Shown here piece after piece: positions 23,343 through 31,394 of a stretch of 44,599 nt of DNA; the first letter of the stretch is position 1, and every line of letters starts with the position of its first letter. This DNA comes from Candidatus Woesearchaeota archaeon (GTDB lineage: Archaea > Nanobdellota > Nanobdellia > Woesearchaeales > WJKL01): the NCBI GenBank assembly GCA_014729675.1, contig WJJM01000034.1, positions 1 to 44,599 on the forward strand, in the 5' to 3' direction. The notes beneath the pieces are model-generated. The model did not search any database. It was not told where the DNA came from and saw nothing but the letters and a program-made list of their open reading frames with translations. Made by a program: the position numbers and the translations under genes.

Positions 23343-24357
23343 GAGACTGTTAAGCTTGTTGATACTTCATTGTTGCTTTCATCTATCTCCTGAATATTTC
23401 TATTATGGTCTATAACTATCCTTGGATAATATGTTCCTGCATTTGAATAGCTTACTGTTTTTACTATAAATATCCTTTTTCCAACAGAGAGATTGGAGAC
23501 AACACCTGTCTTGTCTGGATCAGAGCTGCCTGTATATAATCTGTATCCTATATCAGAAGCATCTTTTTCTCCTATACTCTCTATGTCAAATACCATAGTT
23601 ATAGAATCTCCTGCTGATGGTGATTTAGGATACTGGTTAAAGAGATATTTTGCCTTTAGATCCGGAAGATCAGTCAAGGTCTCATCAACACAGCTTCCTC
23701 CTATGCATCCATCTGAACAGGATTCTTTAAGTTTAGAAACATCTGTATAATCACAGTTTCCTGAATTGCAGCTCCATGTACGGTATAACTGATAAACATC
23801 TCCATCACTGCAGTACTGGCTGCTTATCCAGCTGTTATCTCCGCAGTCAGCAGCAGATGAGCATTCCAAAACAAGGCACTTGCCGCTTGAACAGCCATCT
23901 GCGCATGATTTTTTTCTTTCTCTTCATCTGTATATCTGCAGTAGGCGTCGTCGGTTGATGGATTATGGCATGCCCATGTCCTGTAAGCCTGATAGACAGC
24001 TCCTGCATCACAATAAGCTTCTCCAATATAGCCTTCACTGCCACAGCCTGAATCTGAACTACATGCATATTCATCATCTTTTTCAATGCAATATCCGCTG
24101 CTGCACCTATCATCTCCGCAGTCTTTGACCTTCTTTTTTAGGGTTTCAGAATTGCAGGAAGCAGAAGCAGTTCCAGAATTCAGGCAGTCATATTTAGTGT
24201 AATCTCTGTAAGCATCCCCGTTTTCACAATACCTTGTTCCATCCCATCCGTCATCCCCGCAGTCAGAATCATCATCACAAAGATCTGCAAAAACATTTCC
24301 AGCTAGCAAGATAGATAAGATAGCTATCCCTATAGATAAATTTAGCCTTTTATTTAT
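23339..24357 (-). CDS. Secreted Cys-rich repeat protein with CARDB-like domain (frameshifted)
   Basis: One gene read in two frames, about 340 residues. It has three copies of a Cys-rich module of about 65 residues (patterns DSDCGDDGWDGTRYCENGDAY, CGSEGYIGEAYC, CGDNSWISSQYC), each with CxSGxC-like ends. A C-terminal CARDB/Ig-like domain follows (DLKAKYLFNQYPKSPSAGDS to IQEIDESNNEVSTSLTVS). Restoring one base in a run of seven T's (plus strand 23909-23915) joins EEKEK to KSCADGCSSGKC in frame. The signal peptide is NKRLNLSIGIAILSILLAG ending NVFA. No ATG or GTG precedes it; an ATA at 24355-24357 sits behind GGGGTGGA, otherwise a TTG at 24309 would cut the signal. Probably cell-surface and disulfide-rich. 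Confidence 0.65.
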
Positions 24358-24393
24358 TTAATCCACCCCAAACAATACATATTGGAGTTATAA

Positions 24394-24444
24394 CTATAAA
24401 AAATTTTCGCAAAAATCCCTTTTAAACAAAAACCTTTTAAATCA
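24394..24444. promoter_or_regulatory. Divergent promoters for the Cys-rich protein and uppP
   Basis: Minus strand: GCGAAAATTTTTTATAG (24410-24394), about 40 bases before the Cys-rich gene. Plus strand: AAACCTTTTAAATCAT (24430-24444), about 25 bases before the uppP ATG. Both fit the BRE/TATA pattern seen throughout the window. Confidence 0.5.
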
Positions 24445-24463
24445 TCAGGGATTAGGTAGATAG

Positions 24464-25228
24464 ATGGTATCAATATTTCAGGCATTAATACTCGGTATAA
24501 TTCAGGGGATAACAGAATGGCTCCCTGTATCTTCTTCAGGCCATCTAGTTCTTATGCAGAATCTTTTTGGACTTGAGCCGCCAGTTATATTTGATCTTGT
24601 GCTCCATATAGGAAGTCTGCTTGTTGTTTTCATAGTCTTCTGGAAAGACATCAAGGAACTTGTTTTGGGAGTCATAAAAAAAGACAGGAAATATCTTTCT
24701 TATGCTTTATTCCTTATCCTTTCTACGATCCCGATAGGTTTTGTAGGAATAATATTCAACAGCCAGATAAAAGCTGTATTCAATGATCCAAGGACAGTCG
24801 GTTTTTCTTTGCTTTTTACAGCGATGCTGCTTTTCCTTTCAAGGTTCCCTAAAAAGAAGAACAAGAGACTAAACCTGAAGAACATACTGGTCATAGGTTT
24901 TGCCCAGGCACTTGCTATCCTTCCTGGAGTCTCAAGATCAGGCTCCACGATCTCAGTAGGTCTTATCCAGGGAGTAAACAGGGAAGAAGCAGCAAGATTT
25001 TCATTTCTTATGTTTATCCCAGCAATATTAGGGGCCACATTGATGGAGATAAAAGATATAGCAGCACTCACAGCAGACATTCCTGCCCTGGTGATAGGCA
25101 CTTTGGCAGCAGTTATAACAGGAGTCATATCATTAAAACTTCTATTGGCAATAATAAAAAAAGACAGTTTCCATCATTTTGCATGGTACTGCCTGGCTCT
25201 TGGAATAGTTATTCTTTTGATTATATAA
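24464..25228 (+). CDS. uppP: Undecaprenyl-diphosphatase-like UppP/BacA
   Basis: Integral membrane phosphatase that recycles polyprenyl diphosphate to the monophosphate carrier used in surface glycan assembly; in archaea the lipid would be a dolichol-type polyprenol. The 254-residue protein has the two hallmark motifs, GITEWLPVSSSGHL (15-28) and PGVSRSGST (154-162), each in a re-entrant segment, and seven to eight hydrophobic helices. GGTAGATAG precedes the ATG. It stands alone but serves the glycan clusters elsewhere in the window. Confidence 0.95.
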   Translation: MVSIFQALILGIIQGITEWLPVSSSGHLVLMQNLFGLEPPVIFDLVLHIGSLLVVFIVFWKDIKELVLGVIKKDRKYLSYALFLILSTIPIGFVGIIFNSQIKAVFNDPRTVGFSLLFTAMLLFLSRFPKKKNKRLNLKNILVIGFAQALAILPGVSRSGSTISVGLIQGVNREEAARFSFLMFIPAILGATLMEIKDIAALTADIPALVIGTLAAVITGVISLKLLLAIIKKDSFHHFAWYCLALGIVILLII

Positions 25229-25298
25229 TACATGACTAATCCATGCCAAATACAGCAACAAAAACTTATATTAACCTATTATCTTCTTTTAGATAAGA

Positions 25299-25445
25299 AT
25301 GAACCATTACAAAAATATAGCCTTGCCAGATGATCTGATTGAAAAAATAGACTCAATAATAAAGAATTCTAAAATGGGTTATAAAACAAGAGGGGAGTTT
25401 GTAAAAGAAGCTGTTCGAAATTTATTAAAAGAACTTTCTAAATGA
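25299..25445 (+). CDS. Ribbon-helix-helix microprotein 1
   Basis: A 48-residue protein, MNHYKNIALPDDLIEKID to the end LLKELSK. A short beta strand (NIALP), a helix with LIEKIDSII, a GYKTRGEFV turn and a second helix VKEAVRNLL give the CopG/Arc ribbon-helix-helix fold, which dimerises and binds DNA through the strand. It is 63% or so identical by eye to the next gene. No toxin or other partner adjoins it, so it is more likely a transcription factor than an antitoxin. A TATA-like TTATATTAACC lies about 30 bases upstream. Confidence 0.75.
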   Translation: MNHYKNIALPDDLIEKIDSIIKNSKMGYKTRGEFVKEAVRNLLKELSK

Positions 25446-25530
25446 ATTCTTCACTAGTAACAGATACATAACCCATCCATCCATAGGTTACCAAAAAGAA
25501 TTATTAAGAACAAAGACTTTTTTTAGACCT

Positions 25531-25683
25531 ATGAGAAAGTATACCAATGTTGCATTGCCTGAAGATCTAATTGGGCAGATTGATGCTATCATAAAAAAAA
25601 CAGGCCTTGGCTATAAGTCAAGAGGCGAGTTTGTAAAAGAAGCAGTAAGAAACCTGCTGAAAGACATCAAGAAGCTTGAATAA
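25531..25683 (+). CDS. Ribbon-helix-helix microprotein 2
   Basis: A 50-residue paralogue of the preceding gene: NVALPEDLIGQIDAII, then GLGYKSRGEFVKEAVRNLL, ending DIKKLE. The GEFVKEAVRNLLK block is identical between the two, while the DNA-contacting strand differs slightly (KNIALP versus TNVALP). The two genes form a tandem duplication 85 bases apart and could form homo- or heterodimers. It is followed within 41 bases by the convergent KaiC-like gene. Confidence 0.75.
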   Translation: MRKYTNVALPEDLIGQIDAIIKKTGLGYKSRGEFVKEAVRNLLKDIKKLE

Positions 25684-25723
25684 CTTCATTCTTCTTCTAT
25701 TTCTTCATATTCATCATCAGTTT

Positions 25724-26446
25724 TCATCTTATGTTTGTAAAGACAGTTTCCTGCGGATAGACTTCTACTCCTTTGTTGGTTATCTGGTAGTATCTTATCT
25801 CTTTGTCATGGTTAGTTCCTCTCATCTTCCTGACAGTTATACCCGGGATAAATTTATTCCTCTGTCTTACAAGATAAAGGACAATCACACCATCCACTAC
25901 AAACTCTTCTATACCATACCTGCTTAAGTCCATGCTTCCTTCTTTTGTTTCTGATATAAAAAAAGAAGTGCATCCCAGAGAGGACAATGAATTTGATATC
26001 ATAGCCAGAGCCTTCCTTCTTTCATCTTCGTCCTTGGAAAGCATGGTAAGAAGGTTAACAGAATCTATAACAACCCTTTTTATCTTCTTTTCCTTCACAA
26101 CCTCTTCTATCTCTTCGGTTAGATTTTTTATGCTTGCATCTACCCTGTCCATATAACCTCTCAGGCCTGCAATAGGTCCGCCTATAAGTGTAAATCTCCC
26201 TGTTTTTTCAGCTTCATGGAGATCCATGCCAAACTCACTCATGTCTGCATAGAACTTTTCTTTTGTCTCTTCAAGGGTTATATACAGTCCAGGCTCGCCA
26301 TATTTCATGGCGCCGTTATACAGAAACTGCATAGATAATGTGCTTTTTCCTGATCCACAAGGTCCTGACAGCAGGATATTCCTTCCCTGCACTATACCTC
26401 CTTTTAGCATCTTGTCCAATCCGCCTATACCTGTAAACATCTTCAT
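25724..26446 (-). CDS. KaiC/RadA-type single-domain ATPase
   Basis: A 240-residue RecA-fold ATPase of the archaeal KaiC-like group. It begins with GIGGLDKMLKGGIVQGRNIL, then Walker A GPCGSGKST (28-36), the paired catalytic Glu in YITLEETKEKF, and Walker B VVIDSVNLLTM; TVRKMRGTNHD near the end is the usual KaiC arginine/lysine segment. Such single-domain proteins are common in archaea, with roles in signalling or surface appendage control (ArlH is a relative). It overlaps the rhomboid gene by four bases. No ArlI/ArlJ partners are present, so a motility role is not supported here. Confidence 0.85.
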   Translation of the reverse strand: MKMFTGIGGLDKMLKGGIVQGRNILLSGPCGSGKSTLSMQFLYNGAMKYGEPGLYITLEETKEKFYADMSEFGMDLHEAEKTGRFTLIGGPIAGLRGYMDRVDASIKNLTEEIEEVVKEKKIKRVVIDSVNLLTMLSKDEDERRKALAMISNSLSSLGCTSFFISETKEGSMDLSRYGIEEFVVDGVIVLYLVRQRNKFIPGITVRKMRGTNHDKEIRYYQITNKGVEVYPQETVFTNIR

Positions 26447-27039
26447 CTATAATCGCCTCTTAATATGTATCTTTTCTTTTTTTTCAATATTGGTTTTGCC
26501 CATCCCAGCAGAAAGAACACCAGTATTCCAAAGACAAGCCCTGAAAAATGAGATATCCCTTGTTTAAAAGCAAACATAAATTCTTCTCCAAATCCGTAGG
26601 AAAGGTAGTTCAGGATGCTGCCCATGAAGGTAAGCCCTGTAAGAAGCAGGATGATTACCTTTCCGTTTATCTTGTATTTCTTCGTCTCCTGGCTTATGAG
26701 CCCAAATCCTCCGAATATAGCATTTGAAGCGCCTAATGCAGTAAAGCTCATCAGCAGCCAGACAGGCAGAACTGAAAAAAAACCAGAAGAAAGATATGCA
26801 GATGAAAAATCAGAAAAAGCTGTCTTTAATTCCATCCCAATAAATGCGACAAGTCCCAGCCCAAGGATATTCTCGATAAGATGCTTCAGGTTAAGGTGCG
26901 CAAAAGGATAAGAGATATATCTCCAGAATTCTGAGGGCTTGTCAGGATCAAGGGAAAGCTTTTCAGCGCTTTCCGGAATAAGGAATACAGAAACATAGAC
27001 CGCAGCCAAAACTCCTGCGAATATAAGTATCTTATTCAT
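26443..27039 (-). CDS. Rhomboid-like intramembrane serine protease
   Basis: A 198-residue membrane protein with six hydrophobic segments. FWRYISYPFAHLNLKHLIEN (38-57) matches the rhomboid L1/TM2 region. The catalytic Ser is in ALGASNAIFGG (Ser105), where the usual GxSG has become GASN, and the catalytic His is in ISHFSGLVFGI (His164). Both catalytic residues are thus kept, so it is probably active, cleaving membrane helices of unknown substrates. The Asn in place of Gly in the active-site motif is unusual. It is coupled to the 43-residue gene upstream and the KaiC-like gene downstream. Confidence 0.8.
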   Translation of the reverse strand: MNKILIFAGVLAAVYVSVFLIPESAEKLSLDPDKPSEFWRYISYPFAHLNLKHLIENILGLGLVAFIGMELKTAFSDFSSAYLSSGFFSVLPVWLLMSFTALGASNAIFGGFGLISQETKKYKINGKVIILLLTGLTFMGSILNYLSYGFGEEFMFAFKQGISHFSGLVFGILVFFLLGWAKPILKKKKRYILRGDYR

Positions 27040-27163
27040 TTCCCCCTCTCAGAACAAGCTTCTTCAGCTTGTTCTTGGATTTTCTTATGTATGCAAGCAG
27101 AAAGATTCCGACAGTGATGATCCCTGCTCCGACTCCAAGCTCAACAACCTGCGCCTTGTCCAT
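27032..27163 (-). CDS. 43-residue single-pass membrane microprotein
   Basis: MDKAQVVELGVGAGIITVG begins a 43-residue protein with one transmembrane helix (about 6-25) and a strongly basic tail (YIRKSKNKLKKLVLR), giving an N-out/C-in orientation. Its stop lies inside the rhomboid gene start (8-base overlap), so the pair is translationally coupled. A TATA-like TTTATAAAAAG on the minus strand near 27205 makes this the first gene of the operon. I know no named family; it could be a substrate or regulator of the rhomboid. Confidence 0.6.
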   Translation of the reverse strand: MDKAQVVELGVGAGIITVGIFLLAYIRKSKNKLKKLVLRGGNE

Positions 27164-27243
27164 AAGTATACATATTAAAAAACCGATTATAATACTGTCT
27201 TTTTATAAACAGGAAAATAATAACATTCTCCACTGGAAGAAGA

Positions 27244-28971
27244 TTATTCCTCCAGAAAGATTATATGTTTCATGCTTTCTATTGTCTGCCTTATATTTAA
27301 CTTGTTCGCAGCCAATATCCCTATAATCATTAAGAAGATCCACGCTCCCAGCAGAAGGACCTCTATGATTACCTTGTCAAAAGACACACCATATATCATG
27401 GATTTTCTTAATGCAGTCTCAGCAATCACAAATGGATTATATTGTGAGGCTTTGTACAAAAATCCTGACATAGCCTCGACAGGCAGGATTGTATTTGAGA
27501 AAAAGAGCATGGCACTGGTGGTTATTATCGAGGATAATATGCTTCCTTCTTCAGAATTGAAGATACTCCCTATTAATATCCCCAGCAGTATAAAAAAACA
27601 AGCCACAGCCCCGAGTATCAAGACAGTATTGAGATTTACTATAAACTCCACGCTAAATACAGCTATAGATACTCCGATAAAAAGGGAAAGCTGTATAAGG
27701 ATGATGATAAAATCAGTTATAAATCTCATAACCAGGAATATTATCCTGTTGGTAGGAGAGATAAAATTCCTGAAAAATGCATTGTCCTTTTTCTCGATTA
27801 TTATATTTGTGCTGGACAGCAGTACTGAACCGAACATTATGATCAGGACAAGCAGTGTGGGAAATATGCTGTTCAGATGCGTCTTTTCAGGGGCAACAGG
27901 CCTTATGTTAGTTATAAGGGGATTAACTATCTTTGTAGCATTTCTTATGTCTATGTCCTTTGATTTTGAATAGGTCTCTTTGATGCCAGTACTGGCCAGC
28001 TCCAGCTGTTTCTTGTCATCATCAGCATTCTCATCTGCCTGCTCCAGCCTGCCCGCCATATCCTCCAGTATGCCCTTGATCATGCCTGTCTTATCTTCCA
28101 GATCATCTGAGATAGAAGTTACGTCTTTCCAGAATTCTTCATCAAAGACATCAGATTTTTCTATCTTGTCTTCTGCTTCTTCAAGCAGCTGGTCTATCTC
28201 TTCAATATCAGCCAGCCAGCCCCCTTCTCCAAGCTTGTCTTCTGCATCTTCAAGTATATCCCTGCTCTCATCTATCAGTTCAGCAAGCTCTTCAGCAAGC
28301 TCTTCAGATTTCCTTCCTTCCTTGATCCATGATCCCATCTCTTTTATCCTGGCTGACATATCATTGATGATGATGATAAGCCTGTTTACATCCCTGATAG
28401 TATCTTCCAGCATCTTTTTGGAATCAGCATTGTTCTCTGTTAGCAGGTCTATCTTTTCGCTGCTTCTTGTGCTCAATTCACTTATATGCTCAAGCCTGTC
28501 CAGCAGCGCTTCTGTAAGCCCCAGGCTTATCCTCGAAGATTCTTCTTCTATGTCTTTTGAGACAAGATTTATGATATCTTCTGCAAGATTTGCCTTTGAT
28601 TTATCCACATATGCTGTAATGCCTTTGGATTCTTTTATCTTAAGATTTGAAGGTATTATAAGGCATGCATGGTTCCTTCCCATCCTGATATTGTCTATGC
28701 ATCCTGCTTCGCTTTCAGACTTTATCACATAAAATCCGTTGTTTTCAAGCCTGTCCAGCAGCGCATCGCTAAGCTCATTGTATTCTTCTGAATAGCAGGC
28801 GATCGAGATATCATTCAGTCCTGTATTGTTAAAAGCAAGGCCCAGCAGGAAGATAAGCAGCAAAGGCCCGAAAAATATGGCGAGAACAGTATTTTTTGAT
28901 CTCCACAGAAGGATAAAATTCTTCTTGAGTATTTCCTTGAACTTATTAATCTTGTTTCTGAGCATCTTCAT
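27244..28971 (-). CDS. ABC-2 type exporter permease with coiled-coil ectodomain
   Basis: A 575-residue permease of the YhgE/Pip and ABC-2 type. One membrane helix (about 28-47, LAIFFGPLLLIFLLGLAF) is followed by a large outside domain (about 50-375) that is mostly acidic heptad coiled coil. Five or six helices follow in the C-terminal 200 residues (FPTLLVLIIMFGSVLLSSTNI; FFRNFISPTNRIIFLVMRF, the typical ABC-2 motif). It works with the ATPase gene upstream, which it overlaps by 26 bases. Substrate unknown; relatives export lipids, peptides or toxins. Confidence 0.82.
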   Translation of the reverse strand: MKMLRNKINKFKEILKKNFILLWRSKNTVLAIFFGPLLLIFLLGLAFNNTGLNDISIACYSEEYNELSDALLDRLENNGFYVIKSESEAGCIDNIRMGRNHACLIIPSNLKIKESKGITAYVDKSKANLAEDIINLVSKDIEEESSRISLGLTEALLDRLEHISELSTRSSEKIDLLTENNADSKKMLEDTIRDVNRLIIIINDMSARIKEMGSWIKEGRKSEELAEELAELIDESRDILEDAEDKLGEGGWLADIEEIDQLLEEAEDKIEKSDVFDEEFWKDVTSISDDLEDKTGMIKGILEDMAGRLEQADENADDDKKQLELASTGIKETYSKSKDIDIRNATKIVNPLITNIRPVAPEKTHLNSIFPTLLVLIIMFGSVLLSSTNIIIEKKDNAFFRNFISPTNRIIFLVMRFITDFIIILIQLSLFIGVSIAVFSVEFIVNLNTVLILGAVACFFILLGILIGSIFNSEEGSILSSIITTSAMLFFSNTILPVEAMSGFLYKASQYNPFVIAETALRKSMIYGVSFDKVIIEVLLLGAWIFLMIIGILAANKLNIRQTIESMKHIIFLEE

Positions 28972-29650
28972 ATAACAAATACATATCTTTTTTCTTTTTT
29001 ACAGGCTTTACTTTCTTATCTTCCAGGACAAACAGCCTGCTGCATACAGCAAAAAGCTCCTCAGGAAGATGGGAAGAGATGATGATTGTTTTTCCTTTTT
29101 TCTTGTTGAGAAACCGGATAAGATCCCATATCTTTTTTCTTAATCCTGGATCCAGGTCAGCTGTTGGCTCATCGACTACGAGTATATCTGGATCATGCAC
29201 TATTGAACAGGCAATATCCAGCCTTTTCTGCATCCCCTGTGATAGGCTTGAAGATATCGTATCCTTATCATCCTGCAGCCCTACTTCCTGCAGGATATTG
29301 TCTATAGTATTGTCAAGATTAGCCTTTGGCATCTCATGAAGCGAAGCGAAATATATAAGGTTCTCCTTGACTGTAAGCCTTGAATAAAAGCTTTTTTCCT
29401 GAGTAGAAAAGCCGAAATAGCTGAAATGTCTTGACCTGTTTATCTTCTCCCTATCAAATGATATATCTCCTCCATCCTTCTTAAGAAACTCTACGATTAT
29501 CTTCAGCAGGGTGGTCTTGCCTGCTCCGCTTTTTCCGACTATGCCTATCACTTCCCCTTCTTTAATCTCCAGACTTATGTCTTCAAGAACAGCCTTGCTC
29601 CCAAAGTTTTTTCTGACACCATTTAGACATATCAGGTCGTTTTTCCCCAT
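28946..29650 (-). CDS. ABC transporter ATP-binding protein
   Basis: A 234-residue ABC ATPase. It has Walker A GIVGKSGAGKTTL, Q-loop FSTQEKSFYSRLT, signature LSQGMQKRLDIA, Walker B ILVVDEPTADLDP and the H-loop His in IIISSHLPEEL. Sequence style is that of ABC-2 exporter subunits (CcmA/drug-export type). It is the first gene of a two-gene operon with the permease. About 140 bases separate it from the divergent winged-helix gene, which could regulate it or the glycan cluster. Confidence 0.92.
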   Translation of the reverse strand: MGKNDLICLNGVRKNFGSKAVLEDISLEIKEGEVIGIVGKSGAGKTTLLKIIVEFLKKDGGDISFDREKINRSRHFSYFGFSTQEKSFYSRLTVKENLIYFASLHEMPKANLDNTIDNILQEVGLQDDKDTISSSLSQGMQKRLDIACSIVHDPDILVVDEPTADLDPGLRKKIWDLIRFLNKKKGKTIIISSHLPEELFAVCSRLFVLEDKKVKPVKKKKDMYLLYEDAQKQD

Positions 29651-29790
29651 TTAACATCCAGACAAGTTCAGGAATCTTAAAACTGTTTTTTCCCCTAAAA
29701 AAAGAGAATCTTTGTTTCTTATCATAAAAACAAGAAAAAATAAATTATACAATATTACTCAGCAATGATATTTAACAACAGGGTGGGAAT

Positions 29791-30009
29791 ATGAGTGATG
29801 CATGGAAAAATCGAGTAATTGATATCCTTAAAGAAAATACAAACGGCCTGACTATAAGCGAATTAAAAGATCTTGCAGGCACGACAAGGCATACTGTTTC
29901 TATAGCCTTGGCTGAACTTAAAGGAGAAGGAAAGATATCAATAAGAAAAATAGGGATGGCAAAACTCCATTACCTGGATGATATTAAAGATGATAATGCT
30001 AAAGTATAA
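29791..30009 (+). CDS. Small winged-helix DNA-binding protein
   Basis: A 72-residue helix-turn-helix protein: GLTISELKDLAGTTRHTVSIAL is the recognition unit and GKISIRKIGMAKLHYLD the wing. It has no effector domain. GGGTGGGA is a strong ribosome binding site. The next gene starts four bases after its stop, so it heads the polysaccharide operon and may autoregulate it. It could equally act on the divergent ABC operon. Confidence 0.75.
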   Translation: MSDAWKNRVIDILKENTNGLTISELKDLAGTTRHTVSIALAELKGEGKISIRKIGMAKLHYLDDIKDDNAKV

Positions 30010-30013
30010 TGTT

Positions 30014-31393
30014 ATGTTAGAATGGGTTAAAAAAAACAGGAAAAAACTGTTTCTGCTCATATTTCTTGCTCTCTTATTTTACGGTTCTTTGATAAGACTT
30101 TACGGTTTGGAAGAAAACTCTTTTTGGATAGATGAATCAATGTCTGCTTTGGCAGCAAAAAAGATACACGAAAACGGCTATCCATTATTAGAAAGCGGAT
30201 TTGTATATTCAAGAGCACCTGTTTTTCATTATCTGATGTCTGGATTTCTTTTTTTTGGATACAATGAGTTTAATGCAAGATTGATCTCAGTATTATTTGG
30301 GGTAGCCACATGTATCCTGATTTATTTTATCGCTGCAGAATATAATAAAGACGCAGCATGGCTTGCTTTCACATTCTCCTTGTTTCTGGAGATATTTATA
30401 GTTTATTCAAGGCAGGCAAGGATGTACCAGATGGAGATGTTCTTGTTTTTTTTGACTGTATTTCTTGTCTATAAAAGCCTCTATAGGAAGACACATCTTT
30501 TGGGGGCTGGAGTATCTTTCTTGCTGGCTTACAACACCCATCCTGTAGCGCTTCTGCTCCTGCCTTTTTTCTTTTATTCTTTCTTAAAGAACAGGATGAA
30601 CAAGTGGATATATATCGCTGCAGGGCTGGTCTCATTGTATCTTGCATATTCCCTGCTGGAAAGGCTAAGCGATTTCAGGCTTTTTTATCTGGCAGACTAT
30701 ATTCTTTATCTCAGGTATTATGCACCCTTTGTTCTTGTTTCATTGGCAGGTTTTATAATTACATTGAAAAAAAGATTAACATTGTTTTTGGGTTTATCTG
30801 CTGTTCTTATTTTTGCCGCAGTAAGTTTTGAAAAACTATTTGCATTAAGATATGTCTATCTTGTTTTTTTTCCGATGGTGGTCCTTGCATCTGTAGCATT
30901 ATCCCGGATAAGGTTCAGATGGGTTGTAGCAGGGCTTTATATCCTTTGGCTTTCAAATATCTTTACTCCGATAACATATTCTTTTGTCCTGGCTCCGGAA
31001 ATGATAGTTTCCCATAATGACATTACATCTCCAAGGGCAGGATTCAGGCAGATCTACCAGGAAATTGAGGGCATATATGAGGATGAAACATTGATAGTTT
31101 CTATAACCTCTGAATCCGGATGGTATTTTAAGAATCCAGATTATTGGATATATTTTTCATTTAACAGGATACCTGTGCCTGCAGAAAAGAGCTTTACAGT
31201 ATATAACGGCAGGGATATCTATACAGGAGCAGATATAATCTATGATGCAGATGATCTCAACGATATAAAAGAAAAAAAGATTATTGTTATCGATGACTGG
31301 GCAGCAGGAAGGATAGATCCAGGAATAAACTCTGTTTTAGATAATTGCAAGATAATCTCAGAAAAAGAGGGCATAAAAGCATACAGGTGTTAA
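30014..31393 (+). CDS. GT39-like polytopic glycosyltransferase
   Basis: A membrane glycosyltransferase of about 459 residues, of the ArnT/PMT (GT39, GT-C fold) type, which uses a polyprenyl-phosphate sugar on the outer face. The first outside loop has the acidic catalytic motif NSFWIDESMSALAA, and RLISVLFGVATCILIYF follows, as in PMT_2 proteins. About ten transmembrane helices and a C-terminal outside domain of 130 residues are seen. The ATG at 30014 follows the helix-turn-helix stop closely; longer starts would run into that gene. Acceptor unknown. Confidence 0.8.
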   Translation: MLEWVKKNRKKLFLLIFLALLFYGSLIRLYGLEENSFWIDESMSALAAKKIHENGYPLLESGFVYSRAPVFHYLMSGFLFFGYNEFNARLISVLFGVATCILIYFIAAEYNKDAAWLAFTFSLFLEIFIVYSRQARMYQMEMFLFFLTVFLVYKSLYRKTHLLGAGVSFLLAYNTHPVALLLLPFFFYSFLKNRMNKWIYIAAGLVSLYLAYSLLERLSDFRLFYLADYILYLRYYAPFVLVSLAGFIITLKKRLTLFLGLSAVLIFAAVSFEKLFALRYVYLVFFPMVVLASVALSRIRFRWVVAGLYILWLSNIFTPITYSFVLAPEMIVSHNDITSPRAGFRQIYQEIEGIYEDETLIVSITSESGWYFKNPDYWIYFSFNRIPVPAEKSFTVYNGRDIYTGADIIYDADDLNDIKEKKIIVIDDWAAGRIDPGINSVLDNCKIISEKEGIKAYRC

Positions 31394-31394
31394 G

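Noticed and set aside
25299-25683. Ribbon-helix-helix genes as antitoxins
   Set aside because: No toxin-sized gene is coupled to either; the flanking genes are uppP and a convergent KaiC-like gene.
25724-26446. KaiC-like gene as part of an archaellum operon (ArlH)
   Set aside because: No archaellin, ArlI or ArlJ genes are nearby, and its partners are a rhomboid and a microprotein.
27272-27973. Long open frame on the plus strand opposite the permease C-terminus
   Set aside because: Antisense to conserved ABC-2 membrane helices; no ribosome binding site or family motifs.
27980-28732. Long Ser-rich open frame opposite the ABC permease
   Set aside because: It is the antisense reading of the Glu/Asp-rich coiled coil (GAA/GAT codons read as Ser/Phe), hence an artefact.
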